From assembly GCF_900113575.1 (NCBI RefSeq), contig NZ_FOPV01000001.1:124001-188000 (forward strand): a stretch of 64,000 nt of DNA, given 5' to 3'. The position numbers and the translations under genes were made by a program. Below are positions 29,931-38,004 of this stretch, piece by piece. Every line of letters begins with the position of its first letter. Position 1 is the first letter of the stretch. The notes below the pieces were generated by a model that saw only the letters and a program-made list of their open reading frames with translations, was not told the origin of the DNA and did no database searches. The stretch comes from Nitrosospira sp. Nsp14 (GTDB lineage Bacteria; Pseudomonadota; Gammaproteobacteria; Burkholderiales; Nitrosomonadaceae).

Positions 29931-30599
29931 ATGAGTCGGAAGCTCAAGCGCATACGGGGCTCCGCAACGGCGGGGCTGATCGTCCTCTTGTGGTGCGTGA
30001 TCCCTTTGGGATGGTCCCTGGACGTGCAGAGGCCGGGGACAGGCTGGACCGAAGCCTATCGAAGTGCGGAGCTTGTCATCTTTACCAAGGACGTGGAAAA
30101 AGGACGCAGGATTGTCGCGATCGCCGAGGTGGATGCTCGGCCGGAGGTGGTTTTCAATGTCGTCAACGACTTCGACCATTACCCGGAGTTTATGCCGTAC
30201 GTAATTGAATCCCGTGTACTCAGCCGCAATGGCGACAGCGAGGTTGTGGCGTATAACCGCATCGCGCCGCCTTTCGTGGCCGAGCGAGATTATCCGCTCA
30301 AGTTCAGGATGACGCGCGGCAGCCTGGCGAACGGCGGCGTATTCCGAAGCGAATGGACCGCGAGCCCTGAGGCTGAGCCTGAGGTCGAGGGGGTGGTAAG
30401 GATCAGGCTGAATGACGGGTCATGGGTGGCCGAACCGATCAGTGGGGGCTCACGTACGCGGCTTACCTATACGCTCCTTACCAATCCCGGCGGCATGATT
30501 CCCGACTTTGTCGCCAACATGTCGAATACGGTCGCAATACCCAAACTCTTCAAAGCGGTGATGAAGCGTTCGGTCGAAAAAGCAGGCGTGGGGGAATAA
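29931..30599 (+). CDS. Secreted START/SRPBCC-domain protein
   Basis: A 222-residue protein. An N-terminal hydrophobic signal or anchor (about residues 12-30) is followed by a polyketide-cyclase/START-like lipid-binding domain (A-R-P-E-V-V-F-N-V-V-N-D-F-D-H-Y-P-E-F-M-P-Y). Relatives in the cytoplasm include RatA/Coq10, but the signal suggests this one works in the periplasm or membrane, perhaps as a lipid or quinone carrier. It is adjacent to lgt and a methyltransferase. Confidence 0.8.
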   Translation: MSRKLKRIRGSATAGLIVLLWCVIPLGWSLDVQRPGTGWTEAYRSAELVIFTKDVEKGRRIVAIAEVDARPEVVFNVVNDFDHYPEFMPYVIESRVLSRNGDSEVVAYNRIAPPFVAERDYPLKFRMTRGSLANGGVFRSEWTASPEAEPEVEGVVRIRLNDGSWVAEPISGGSRTRLTYTLLTNPGGMIPDFVANMSNTVAIPKLFKAVMKRSVEKAGVGE

Positions 30600-30706
30600 A
30601 ACAGCGTTTTTCCCAACCGCCTGGTGCAGACTTGGCTATAGAATATTCCGAAGGGTTGCACGGTCGGGATTCAGCCAGCGTTCGCATTTCCCTGAACTAT
30701 ACGAGA

Positions 30707-31024
30707 GTGAGAAGTGGAAAAACAACAAGGTGTAAAAGGTGTAAAGGTGTCGCCAGGATAACTGCGCGGCCTGACGGAATCGACGAGCTGACACGCATTT
30801 TGCTGCGCCTTGTTGAGGAAACCCGTAAGGAAAAGGAGTGCCTCAGCTATCAGCTTTATCAGAATTTGGATGAGCCCAACGACTTTACCGTGGTTGAAGG
30901 TTGGGCAAGCGATGCGGCTATCGATAGCCATATGGTAACCGAGCACGTGCAGGACGCTTTTGCGAAGGCGGGCCCACTGCTCGCTGCGGCGCCGGAAATC
31001 AAAAGATACCGGGCCATTGGATAA
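30707..31024 (+). CDS. Antibiotic biosynthesis monooxygenase (ABM) domain protein, doubtful 5' end
   Basis: About 90 residues form a ferredoxin-like ABM domain (V-A-R-I-T-A-R-P-D-G, C-L-S-Y-Q-L-Y-Q-N, V-V-E-G-W-A-S, H-M-V-T-E-H-V). Small members oxidise quinols or degrade haem, or have unknown roles. The only in-frame start that fits is GTG at 30707, giving a Lys/Arg/Cys-rich leader unlike the family. A better-placed GTG at 30714 (GAGAG upstream) is one base out of frame. A repeat of AGGTGTAAA at 30729-30746 contains A4 then A3, so a lost A may have shifted the frame. Confidence 0.7.
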   Translation: MRSGKTTRCKRCKGVARITARPDGIDELTRILLRLVEETRKEKECLSYQLYQNLDEPNDFTVVEGWASDAAIDSHMVTEHVQDAFAKAGPLLAAAPEIKRYRAIG

Positions 31025-31052
31025 CTGCGAACAGCGGAGGGCTGGCTAAATA

Positions 31053-31385
31053 GTGCTCGAACTGAAGACTTTTTTTCTTTTCCTGGCCACCGCCATTGCG
31101 GAAATCGTCGGGTGCTATCTGCCTTATCTCTGGATCAAGCAGGGCCATAGCGCCTGGCTTCTTGTCCCCGCTGCCGCAAGTCTTGCGTTGTTTGCCTGGC
31201 TGCTTACCCTTCACCCTACAGCCGCGGGCCGAACATACGCCGCGTATGGGGGCGTTTATATTTTCACGGCTGTGCTGTGGCTCTGGGCGGTCGATGGCGT
31301 CAGACCTACTGCATGGGATGTGGCCGGGTCTCTGGTGGCTCTCGCGGGGATGGCCATCATTATGTTTGCGCCGCGACCGGCCTAA
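31053..31385 (+). CDS. YnfA/UPF0060 family membrane protein
   Basis: A 110-residue protein with four helices and family motifs A-E-I-x-G-C-Y-L-P, G-R[10 protein letters not shown], W-x-V-D-G and D-x-x-G. It is an SMR-like integral membrane protein; the family has been linked to drug efflux in some hosts, but the function here is unknown. It starts with GTG, GGAGG 12 bases upstream, 28 bases after the ABM gene. Confidence 0.92.
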   Translation: MLELKTFFLFLATAIAEIVGCYLPYLWIKQGHSAWLLVPAAASLALFAWLLTLHPTAAGRTYAAYGGVYIFTAVLWLWAVDGVRPTAWDVAGSLVALAGMAIIMFAPRPA

Positions 31386-31506
31386 GTATGGCAATCGTGG
31401 GGACTAGCGGTTTGAAGGGCTGGCAGGGTTGAATAGCCTGACATTTAATTCAGTCCAAAAAATCATCGACAAGTGATCAAAAAGATAGAGTCTGAGGAGA
31501 AAGCAA

Positions 31507-31857
31507 ATGATTAAAAAAACGAATGCCGCGTTGTCAGTTATTCTGCTAGCATTTCTTTTCGGTTGCTCGGCAACTCCGGCAACACCGGAGGGAAGAACTG
31601 TCGAGCTTGTAACGGAAAAGCCCGCTGGTAATTGCAAGCCGATAGGCGATGCCGTTGGCTCGCAGGGAAACTGGTTCACGGGAGACTATACATCGAACAA
31701 AAATCTCCTTGTTGGCGCGAGAAACGACCTTCGCAACAAGGCGGTAAAAATGGGTGGAAATTACGTCTGGGTACAGGACTCAAGCAATACCAACGCGTGG
31801 AGAAGCAGGGGCACCTCGAACACCACGGTCCTAGGCGTGGTCTATCGCTGTGATTAA
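31507..31857 (+). CDS. DUF4156-like outer-membrane lipoprotein
   Basis: A 116-residue lipoprotein with lipobox F-G-C (Cys20) after a typical signal. The mature part contains C-K-P-I-G-D-A-V-G-S-Q-G, A-R-N-D-L-R-N-K-A and G-N-Y-V-W-V-Q, as in DUF4156. Function unknown. GAGGAG precedes the ATG. The 121 bases upstream may hold its own promoter, but no clear boxes are seen. Confidence 0.85.
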   Translation: MIKKTNAALSVILLAFLFGCSATPATPEGRTVELVTEKPAGNCKPIGDAVGSQGNWFTGDYTSNKNLLVGARNDLRNKAVKMGGNYVWVQDSSNTNAWRSRGTSNTTVLGVVYRCD

Positions 31858-31908
31858 CGTGAAGCACTTGCGCTGAAGACCTGGCGCAGTTGAGCCGAGG
31901 ACTGGAGC

Positions 31909-32277
31909 GTGCCCACCAAGGTTTACTACAACAGTGCATGTCCCGTTTGCAATGCTGGTATCAAGGATCAGCGAAAGCGGATGGAGGCATGCGGCATTCG
32001 GGACATCGAGTGGATTGATGTACATACCCATCCGGAAGCGGCAGAAGAGGTAGGGTCTCCGCTGGAGCAAGTGCGGGAGCGCTTGCACGTTAAAGCCGCG
32101 GATGGTCGGCTCGATGTCGGTGCCGACGCCTTCACCCGGCTCTGGTCACGGACGCCCCGGCAGCGCTGGTTGGCAAAACTGCTGCGCTTACCCATCCTTA
32201 GGCAGGCCACGCGCCTGCTCTATAACGCCTTTGCCCGATTGCTTTATCGTTGGAATCGCGCCCAGCGTCATTGGTAA
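31909..32277 (+). CDS. DCC1-like (DUF393) thiol-disulfide protein
   Basis: A 122-residue thioredoxin-like protein with C-P-V-C at residues 11-14 (Y-Y-N-S-A-C-P-V-C), conserved D-I-E-W-I-D-V and a basic amphipathic C-terminus (R-W-L-A-K-L-L-R-L-P). The family is thought to do thiol-disulfide chemistry; partners are unknown. Start is GTG. The 205-base gap after it holds no gene I recognise. Confidence 0.85.
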   Translation: MPTKVYYNSACPVCNAGIKDQRKRMEACGIRDIEWIDVHTHPEAAEEVGSPLEQVRERLHVKAADGRLDVGADAFTRLWSRTPRQRWLAKLLRLPILRQATRLLYNAFARLLYRWNRAQRHW

Positions 32278-32482
32278 ACTACCCCGCCCCTCCTGTCCGA
32301 GAACGCAGGAGAATTTCCCCTGTTGTTTTGAATGCGATGCTTCCGCGGAAGCTGGTGGTACTCGTTTTGCACCCGGCTGATATGTGGTCTATTCTGAGAC
32401 CTGAAGAGGAAATTTTCAGCGGTCTCCGGGCTTCAAACGATCCCGATCCATAACCAACTGTTATGGAATAAAAGGAGGACTT

Positions 32483-32677
32483 ATGGCGACAGTCAATCCA
32501 ATTCAAGTTCAAAAGTTTTTATCCGGCATGCATTACCCGGCGAAGAAGGACGAACTCGTAAAGCACGCGAAAACGAAGGGAGCCGATGAAAAGATAATGC
32601 AGACGCTCGAGCAGTTACCGGAGGAAAGCTTTCAGACGCCGGCGGACGTCAGTAAAGCAATCGGTCAAATTGAGTAA
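32483..32677 (+). CDS. DUF2795 small protein
   Basis: A 64-residue soluble protein matching DUF2795 (V-Q-K-F-L-S-G-M-x-Y-P-A, L-x-x-x-A-K, L-E-Q-L-P-E-x-x-F-x-x-x-A-D-V-S-K-A-I). The function is unknown; family members are widespread and often linked to stress conditions. A very strong AAAGGAGGA ahead of the ATG suggests high expression. Confidence 0.88.
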   Translation: MATVNPIQVQKFLSGMHYPAKKDELVKHAKTKGADEKIMQTLEQLPEESFQTPADVSKAIGQIE

Positions 32678-32730
32678 TTTTTCGGGATGTGAGCCCGGCC
32701 TACACCGGGCGAGATAGTGTATCCACAAGG

Positions 32731-33915
32731 ATGACGAAGGCGAACGTTGGTTACGTCGATGACTTCAGCCATGGAGTCCTGCCCACCCCCCCAGGCAAAA
32801 TAGCCGTTCTTCATGCCAAAGCCCTGGGCGATCTCCTTGTCATCTTGCCGGCGTTAGGGGCGATCAAAGAAACGTACCCGGACGCCGAGTTAATCCTGCT
32901 CGCCAGGCCTTGGGTTAAGGAATTTCTGTCTGCACGGCCCTCAGCCGTGGATAGAGTGATCGACGTTCCTGTATTCCCGGGGGTAAATGATGACGACGCC
33001 GTGGCGACAAAAGGCCGAGTTGGCTGGATTGATGCGGCTGATGTTTCACCCGCAATACAGCAGTTTTACAAAGCGATGCGTACTGAAAAGTTTGCGGTAA
33101 TTATTCATCTGCAGGGCGATGGCAAAGCGGTTAATCCATTTATTAACAGGCTTGGGGCGGGCCTCACAGTGGGCCTTCGGAACGAAGGCGCCGAACCCAT
33201 CGACCGTTTTATTCCTTATGTGCATTACCAGAGTGAGATCCTCCGCAATCTGGAGGTAGTAGCTTTAGTTGGGGCGTGTACGACGAGGCTCGAACCTCAT
33301 GTCGAGGTGACAAAAATAGATGAACAAGAAACAGCTCCGATTCGGGAGACTATAAAAGGAAAGCCTTACGTCATCGTCCATGCCGGCGCTGATGACGTCC
33401 GGCGCGTGTGGCCGGCGTCGAAGTTTGCCAAAGTAGCGGATGGTCTTATTGATAAGGGATATCAAGTTGTCCTGACGGGCACGCCAAAAGAACAAGAGAC
33501 CGTGACGACCGTGATGCGGGCAATGGATCGCGCGGCAATTCCCTGCACTTCGCTTGGGCTTGGTGGATTGGCGGCGCTTTTAGGGAAAAGCTCGCTCGTC
33601 ATCAGCAACGACACCGGCCCCCTGCATTTGGCGCGGGCGGTGGGCGCGCCGACCATCGGGATTTTCTGGGCGCCTAATGTGCTTAACTGGGGCCCGCTTA
33701 CCCGCAACCGTCATCGCTTGGCAATAAGCTGGCGACTTGAATGTCCCTATTGTGGAATTACACCAGTTTCACCGTGGCCGTTTCAGCCCATGACGGAGCA
33801 TTGCGACCACGCTTGTTCGTTTGTTGAGAGTGTGTCGGTCGAGGAGGTATGTAATTTCGCAGCAGAATTATTGCTGCCCGAACAACCTACCGCGCCCTCT
33901 CGACAAAGCCGCTGA
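32731..33915 (+). CDS. Glycosyltransferase family 9 (heptosyltransferase-like)
   Basis: A 394-residue GT-B enzyme. The N-terminal domain has V-L-H-A-K-A-L-G-D-L-L-V, and the C-terminal donor-binding domain has V-I-V-H-A-G-A-D-D-V, W-P-A-S-K-F-A and S-N-D-T-G-P-L-H-L-A. Relatives add heptose from an ADP-heptose donor to lipopolysaccharide core. A C-terminal cluster C-P-Y-C-G-I-T-P / C-D-H-A-C is unusual. The start could also be GTG 32689; a hairpin at 32693-32710 (GCCCGG/CCGGGC) lies between the two. Its last 29 bases overlap the convergent GT4 gene. Confidence 0.88.
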   Translation: MTKANVGYVDDFSHGVLPTPPGKIAVLHAKALGDLLVILPALGAIKETYPDAELILLARPWVKEFLSARPSAVDRVIDVPVFPGVNDDDAVATKGRVGWIDAADVSPAIQQFYKAMRTEKFAVIIHLQGDGKAVNPFINRLGAGLTVGLRNEGAEPIDRFIPYVHYQSEILRNLEVVALVGACTTRLEPHVEVTKIDEQETAPIRETIKGKPYVIVHAGADDVRRVWPASKFAKVADGLIDKGYQVVLTGTPKEQETVTTVMRAMDRAAIPCTSLGLGGLAALLGKSSLVISNDTGPLHLARAVGAPTIGIFWAPNVLNWGPLTRNRHRLAISWRLECPYCGITPVSPWPFQPMTEHCDHACSFVESVSVEEVCNFAAELLLPEQPTAPSRQSR

Positions 33916-34837
33916 CAACGCGTTGCCAGTCGCTTGCGAATCGTTCTATGTTGAAACGGCGCCGAGCGTATGCCCGGCCATTTTCGCCTAGTTCCCGGGC
34001 ATGCTGGGGGTGATCCAGCAAATAGCGCATCCGCTCGAGAAGGGCGTCCACATCCGTTTCAACATAACCGCTCTGGCCGTTTTCGACGGTGGTTGCCATC
34101 TCCGTGGTGGCGAGTCCGATGATCGGAACGCCTGTCATCATCGCTTCGCAAACTGACAGACCGAGGCTGGTATAACGAATCGGATTAAAGAAGAAACGGT
34201 ATGTTGCTACAAACTGGGGTAGCGCATCATGGGGCACCTCTCCCAAGCCCCCAAGTTTCGCGGCTCCCATTCCCACCAGGTCCAGCGGTACCTCCCTGCG
34301 GATTCTCTCGAATACGTCCAACCCGAGGCGGCGGCCGCGTCTCTGGATATTATTTACCACCACAATGCCTTTCGCATGCTCGCCGGTATATTCGACGTTG
34401 GCCGGAACCATCACGCCGTGATCGATGACTGTAGTCGGGGTCCGGTTACTGTCCCACATCAAGCGGTTAAAAGCCGTGACGTGAACCAGCAGCATCGAAG
34501 GATCGTCCACACAGTGCCGGGTGTTGGTCGGATGTTCTTGCGGTGGATCGTGCTCGAGATAAATTTTCGGGAGCCGGCGCTGACGCTCAGACAATATATC
34601 GTATTGATCAACCTCATAATTCTTACGGTGCTGGAACAGTATCACGTCAAAATCGTGATCTGTTATCTCGCGGACGGGGACATCATGTACATTGTTTCCC
34701 CAAACGAAACCAGGCGTGCGCCCTCCGTAGCCTTCGCCTTCTCCTTTCGGTAAGTAAAATTCGAATGGAGCCTGGGTAAGGTAATAAAGATAATTTCCGT
34801 GGATATGCCACGTAAGTACCCGGAGTTTAGCTTCTAT
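33887..34837 (-). CDS. Glycosyltransferase family 4-like, no canonical start codon
   Basis: A GT-B glycosyltransferase. The N-terminal domain reads L-R-V-L-T-W-H-I-H-G-N-Y-L-Y-Y-L. The C-terminal donor domain has V-V-N-N-I-Q-R-R-G-R-R-L-G and the E-x7-E region L-G-L-S-V-C-E-A-M-M-T-G-V-P-I-I-G. The conserved protein begins before any ATG, GTG or TTG; the first GTG at 34645 would cut off 64 residues including the whole first beta-alpha unit. The frame is open to a TGA at 34855. The annotated start is the ATA at 34837, which overlaps the TAG of the preceding gene; ATC 34840 is the alternative. GAGAGG lies at a plausible distance upstream. Confidence 0.75.
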   Translation of the reverse strand: MEAKLRVLTWHIHGNYLYYLTQAPFEFYLPKGEGEGYGGRTPGFVWGNNVHDVPVREITDHDFDVILFQHRKNYEVDQYDILSERQRRLPKIYLEHDPPQEHPTNTRHCVDDPSMLLVHVTAFNRLMWDSNRTPTTVIDHGVMVPANVEYTGEHAKGIVVVNNIQRRGRRLGLDVFERIRREVPLDLVGMGAAKLGGLGEVPHDALPQFVATYRFFFNPIRYTSLGLSVCEAMMTGVPIIGLATTEMATTVENGQSGYVETDVDALLERMRYLLDHPQHARELGENGRAYARRRFNIERFASDWQRVVSGFVERAR

Positions 34838-35844
34838 GATGGGCTTGTCCTCTCATTGTCCATTATTGCTTTCGTCGCCAAAATGGCAGCCTCAGGCGTC
34901 TTTACAGCATTCCCTGCCACGATGCAGTGTTGAGCTTGATCGAGCGGAGCCCAAATCGAGGGATCGGTGGTGGTAAAGACGGTCACGCTGGGGGCGTTAA
35001 CCGCTACTGCTAAATGGGCAACGCCGGTGTCATTGGCGACAACTGCTCGACTGCTTTTTATAAGAGCAGCCAGCATTCCGATATCCGTTTTACCTGCAAA
35101 ATCGATAGCCGGGCTCGTCATTTTTTGCATTACCGCCCGGGTCAGATGCTTTTCTTGCATGGTGCCGGTCAACGCGACTTGCAAGCCTTGCTCTGTAAAA
35201 TTATCTGCAACTGCCGCGAAATGCTCGGCAGGCCACGGAGCCGCAGAGATAGCCCCTGGGTGTAAACAGGCATAAGGTCCGCTTCTGATTGATTGAAATT
35301 CTTTTAATGCCCCAAGTTTTTGAAAATCCGTTTCGAATAATGGAAAGTCCATTGCTTTATCTTCATGATCTATGCCGAGAAATTGAAGTAAACCGAGACT
35401 TTTTAGCACCTCGTGCTGACGCCCGGGATATGACAAAAAGAAATCCTGATTAGGCCAGTATGCGTCATCACTGGCGAAGCCGGCTACTACCCTGCCGCCG
35501 AAAAGGGAGACGAGCAGATTCGACACATTGCCGTTGCCGTGCATTTGCAACACGAGGTCATATTTTTGCTTCTGCACGAGGGTCAGAAAGGACGCGACCT
35601 TCTCAGCGTTGAACGGATTTTCCGGCAGTCCGGGAAAACCTGGGAATTCAACAAAATTGTCGATGTAACAATCGTACCGCTTTACCAGTTCGCTATTCCA
35701 GGGGAGACCTATATAATCAATAACCCCTTGTGGAAAAGAGCGCCGGATAGCTTTCAGGGCTGGGGTAAACAATAGGAAATCGCCCAGCTTCAGCGCGCGA
35801 AAGATCGCAATCTTTTTTATCGGGAATCCGGTCACTTGAGCCAT
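34834..35844 (-). CDS. Glycosyltransferase family 9 (heptosyltransferase-like)
   Basis: A 336-residue GT9 enzyme with I-F-R-A-L-K-L-G-D-F-L-L-F-T-P at the start, then C-L-H-P-G-A-I-S-A-A-P-W-P-A-E-H-F and A-N-D-T-G-V-A-H-L-A in the donor-binding half. It is likely to transfer heptose or a related sugar in surface glycan assembly. The ATG at 35844 gives the family N-terminus; 83 upstream codons of open frame are unconserved. The stop TAG sits in the proposed start of the GT4 gene, so the two are coupled. It is divergent from the YbhB-like gene. Confidence 0.88.
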   Translation of the reverse strand: MAQVTGFPIKKIAIFRALKLGDFLLFTPALKAIRRSFPQGVIDYIGLPWNSELVKRYDCYIDNFVEFPGFPGLPENPFNAEKVASFLTLVQKQKYDLVLQMHGNGNVSNLLVSLFGGRVVAGFASDDAYWPNQDFFLSYPGRQHEVLKSLGLLQFLGIDHEDKAMDFPLFETDFQKLGALKEFQSIRSGPYACLHPGAISAAPWPAEHFAAVADNFTEQGLQVALTGTMQEKHLTRAVMQKMTSPAIDFAGKTDIGMLAALIKSSRAVVANDTGVAHLAVAVNAPSVTVFTTTDPSIWAPLDQAQHCIVAGNAVKTPEAAILATKAIMDNERTSPS

Positions 35845-35977
35845 GTCGTTCTTCGTGATATACGGTTTACGGCGTTCTTCTTCTCGCAGCCAGAGGTGAT
35901 TCCAGCGCGGGGGTTTGGTCTGAAGAGAACATCTGTCCTTCAATCTGTCGGGCGATTTGGTAAGAAAGGAGCTTTTC

Positions 35978-36436
35978 ATGTTTATTACATGTCCGGAATT
36001 TTCGCACCTCACCCGCGTTCCCACTTCCCACACATGTAATGGAGAAAACATCAGTCCGCCACTCGAGTTTGGAGACTTGCCGGCAAAAACCAAAAGTCTC
36101 GTTCTTGTTGTGGAGGATCGGGACGCTGTTCCGGGCCCCTGGGTTCACTGGCTTGTTTTTAATATTCCCCCGACCACAATGTCGATCCCGGCCGGGCATA
36201 TTCCTGAAGGCGGCACGGAGGGAATTGCGAATGGCGGGACACACGGTTATGAGGGCCCTTGCGCTAAGTATTTCAGGGGTACCCACCATTACTCCTTTCA
36301 GTTATATGCGCTCGATACCGTGCTTGACCTGGGTGCAGGGGCTGATAAAAAACAGGTAGCAGCAACGATGCAAAATCATATTGTCGGTTCCGCGACGCTC
36401 ATTGGCTTGTGTGAGGGAACAAAAGCGGAGGCATAG
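35978..36436 (+). CDS. YbhB/YbcL (PEBP-like) protein
   Basis: A 152-residue phosphatidylethanolamine-binding-protein homologue, with N-I-S-P-P-L, V-V-E-D-R-D-A, W-V-H-W-L-V-F-N-I-P and G-Y-x-G-P-C in the anion-binding pocket. The bacterial role is unclear. AAAGGAG precedes the ATG at 35978. It is the only plus-strand gene inside the minus-strand glycan cluster, so it is probably transcribed alone. Confidence 0.92.
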   Translation: MFITCPEFSHLTRVPTSHTCNGENISPPLEFGDLPAKTKSLVLVVEDRDAVPGPWVHWLVFNIPPTTMSIPAGHIPEGGTEGIANGGTHGYEGPCAKYFRGTHHYSFQLYALDTVLDLGAGADKKQVAATMQNHIVGSATLIGLCEGTKAEA

Positions 36437-36445
36437 GCCCCCTGT

Positions 36446-37267
36446 CTACCTGAAACAAGGAAGATAGGCCTCAACCATTTCCGAAGAACCTGCTAGCACG
36501 CCGTTCGAATTGATCGTCCAATCCCTGCCTCCATAGTCCACTGCTTTCCCTCCTGATTCCCTAACCATGCAGATACCCGCCACCATATCCGATAGTTTGG
36601 TGGAAGGACGGAAGAACAGATCAAGCCGCCCGGCGGCCACTTCTGCTAGCGATAGGGCAGGCGCACCAAAAATCTTTACTGCGCGAGCTCGTTCCAATAC
36701 TCGCGCCAGTTGCTGAAGTGTCTGAGGGCGGGTGTCCATTCGCGAGGAAAAATCCAGCGCGACGATAGCCTTCGCTGGGTCGGTTTGAGGGCAGACCGAT
36801 GTAATTTCTCCGTTCACCCGTACTTGCGTGCCTTCTTGCGCACTGTATAGAGTTTCGTGGATCGGATCATAGATGACGCCGAGGACAGGTTTTCTATCGC
36901 GGAGGAGCCCAATGGAGACGGCAAGAAGCGGAGGATAGCCGTTCATATTCTCGGTTCCGTCAAGCGGGTCGACTACCCAGTGGTCGCCGTTGCGGGAAAT
37001 AGCCCCGCCTTCTTCCTCTCCGTAGAATCCACAGGCATATATTTTCAGAAGCCCTTCTTTGAGCAGCTGTTCAGACTCCTTGTCGGCACTGGTTGTGACC
37101 TGCCGCGCGGACTTAAATTCATGTGCGACTCCCTGTGAGTAGTGAGCCTTGACGATCTCGCCCGCACGCCTTGCTATTTTCTCTATTTCTTCGATCAATC
37201 TTGTCGTCTTCAGGGGGTTGTTGTTGAATGTACCTTGCCGTAATTGCGGGTCGCTGCGTAATAACAT
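36446..37267 (-). CDS. Inositol monophosphatase family phosphatase
   Basis: A 273-residue Mg-dependent sugar-phosphatase-like protein. Metal ligands appear in G-E-E-E-G (84-86) and D-P-L-D-G-T-E-N (100-107). The C-terminal site reads K-L-S-D-M-V-A-G where the family usually has W-D-x-A-A-G, so the Trp is replaced. Substrate could be inositol phosphate, a 3'-phosphonucleotide or a sugar phosphate of the neighbouring glycan pathway. Located 23 bases after the broken GT2 gene. Confidence 0.85.
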   Translation of the reverse strand: MLLRSDPQLRQGTFNNNPLKTTRLIEEIEKIARRAGEIVKAHYSQGVAHEFKSARQVTTSADKESEQLLKEGLLKIYACGFYGEEEGGAISRNGDHWVVDPLDGTENMNGYPPLLAVSIGLLRDRKPVLGVIYDPIHETLYSAQEGTQVRVNGEITSVCPQTDPAKAIVALDFSSRMDTRPQTLQQLARVLERARAVKIFGAPALSLAEVAAGRLDLFFRPSTKLSDMVAGICMVRESGGKAVDYGGRDWTINSNGVLAGSSEMVEAYLPCFR

Positions 37268-37290
37268 ATCAGTACGACATTCTCGGGAGC

Positions 37291-38004
37291 TTACAGAGCC
37301 AGCTCCCTTGGGATATCAAAGTTGCGGTTCGTTAAGGTTGTCGCCGCCTCCTGGTGATAGGCCCCCGATGGGATGAGACCGCTTCCTCCGTAGCGTTTCA
37401 TGACTCGCAGTTGCGCAAGCACGTCTTCGCCCGCGTGCTCTTCCGGTACATCTCTCCAAAATTCAAACCCACCGATTTCTCGCAGCTTTGCTGCGTCATA
37501 CAGTACGCAACCGCCCACCCAGGCTATTTTGTATTTGGCGTGATGAATTCCGGCTCAACCGGACCGTCCCATAACGCGATTGCCTGTTCGTGTGGGCGAT
37601 AATCATCCCTGAACGACATACCGGATCAGCGCTTGTCCCACAAATCCAATCTGTTCTTCTCTAAGAGCCTGCAGCATATTGCCGACGACAAAAGGCTCCA
37701 GTAGAACGTCATCATCGAGATACAGACAGTACGGCGACGTCGCCGAATCCAGTAAAAATTGACGCTGCTGGGCCAGGCGCCGCCGCGGGAGGTTGGATAA
37801 CTGACATACCGGATGACCCTTTTTCTCCAGTAGTCCGATAGCCGTTTGCACTGATGAATCCTGGTAAACGGGCCCGCTATCGCTCTGGTCGGAAATAGCG
37901 ACCGTGAAATCGCAGAACTGCTGAAAACAAAGTCCAGTGAGAGTGACGGCCAGCGTAGCAGGTCGATTGTAAGAAGGAATCAGTACCGTAATTCGATTTC
38001 GCAT
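37291..38004 (-). pseudogene. Glycosyltransferase family 2, broken by two frame changes
   Basis: The 5' part (38004-37603) encodes a GT2 N-terminus, I-T-V-L-I-P-S-Y-N-R-P and the metal-binding L-Y-L-D-D-D-V, and runs into a stop at 37605. In the next frame coding continues as S-F-R-D-D-Y-R-P-H-E-Q to a stop at 37526. From about 37536 a third frame carries K-Y-K-I-A-W-V-G-G-C-V-L-Y-D to the TAA at 37291. The first change fits one extra C at 37623-37624. The second junction is short, and some sequence may also be missing there. No acceptor can be assigned, and the gene as written cannot give one protein. Confidence 0.8.
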
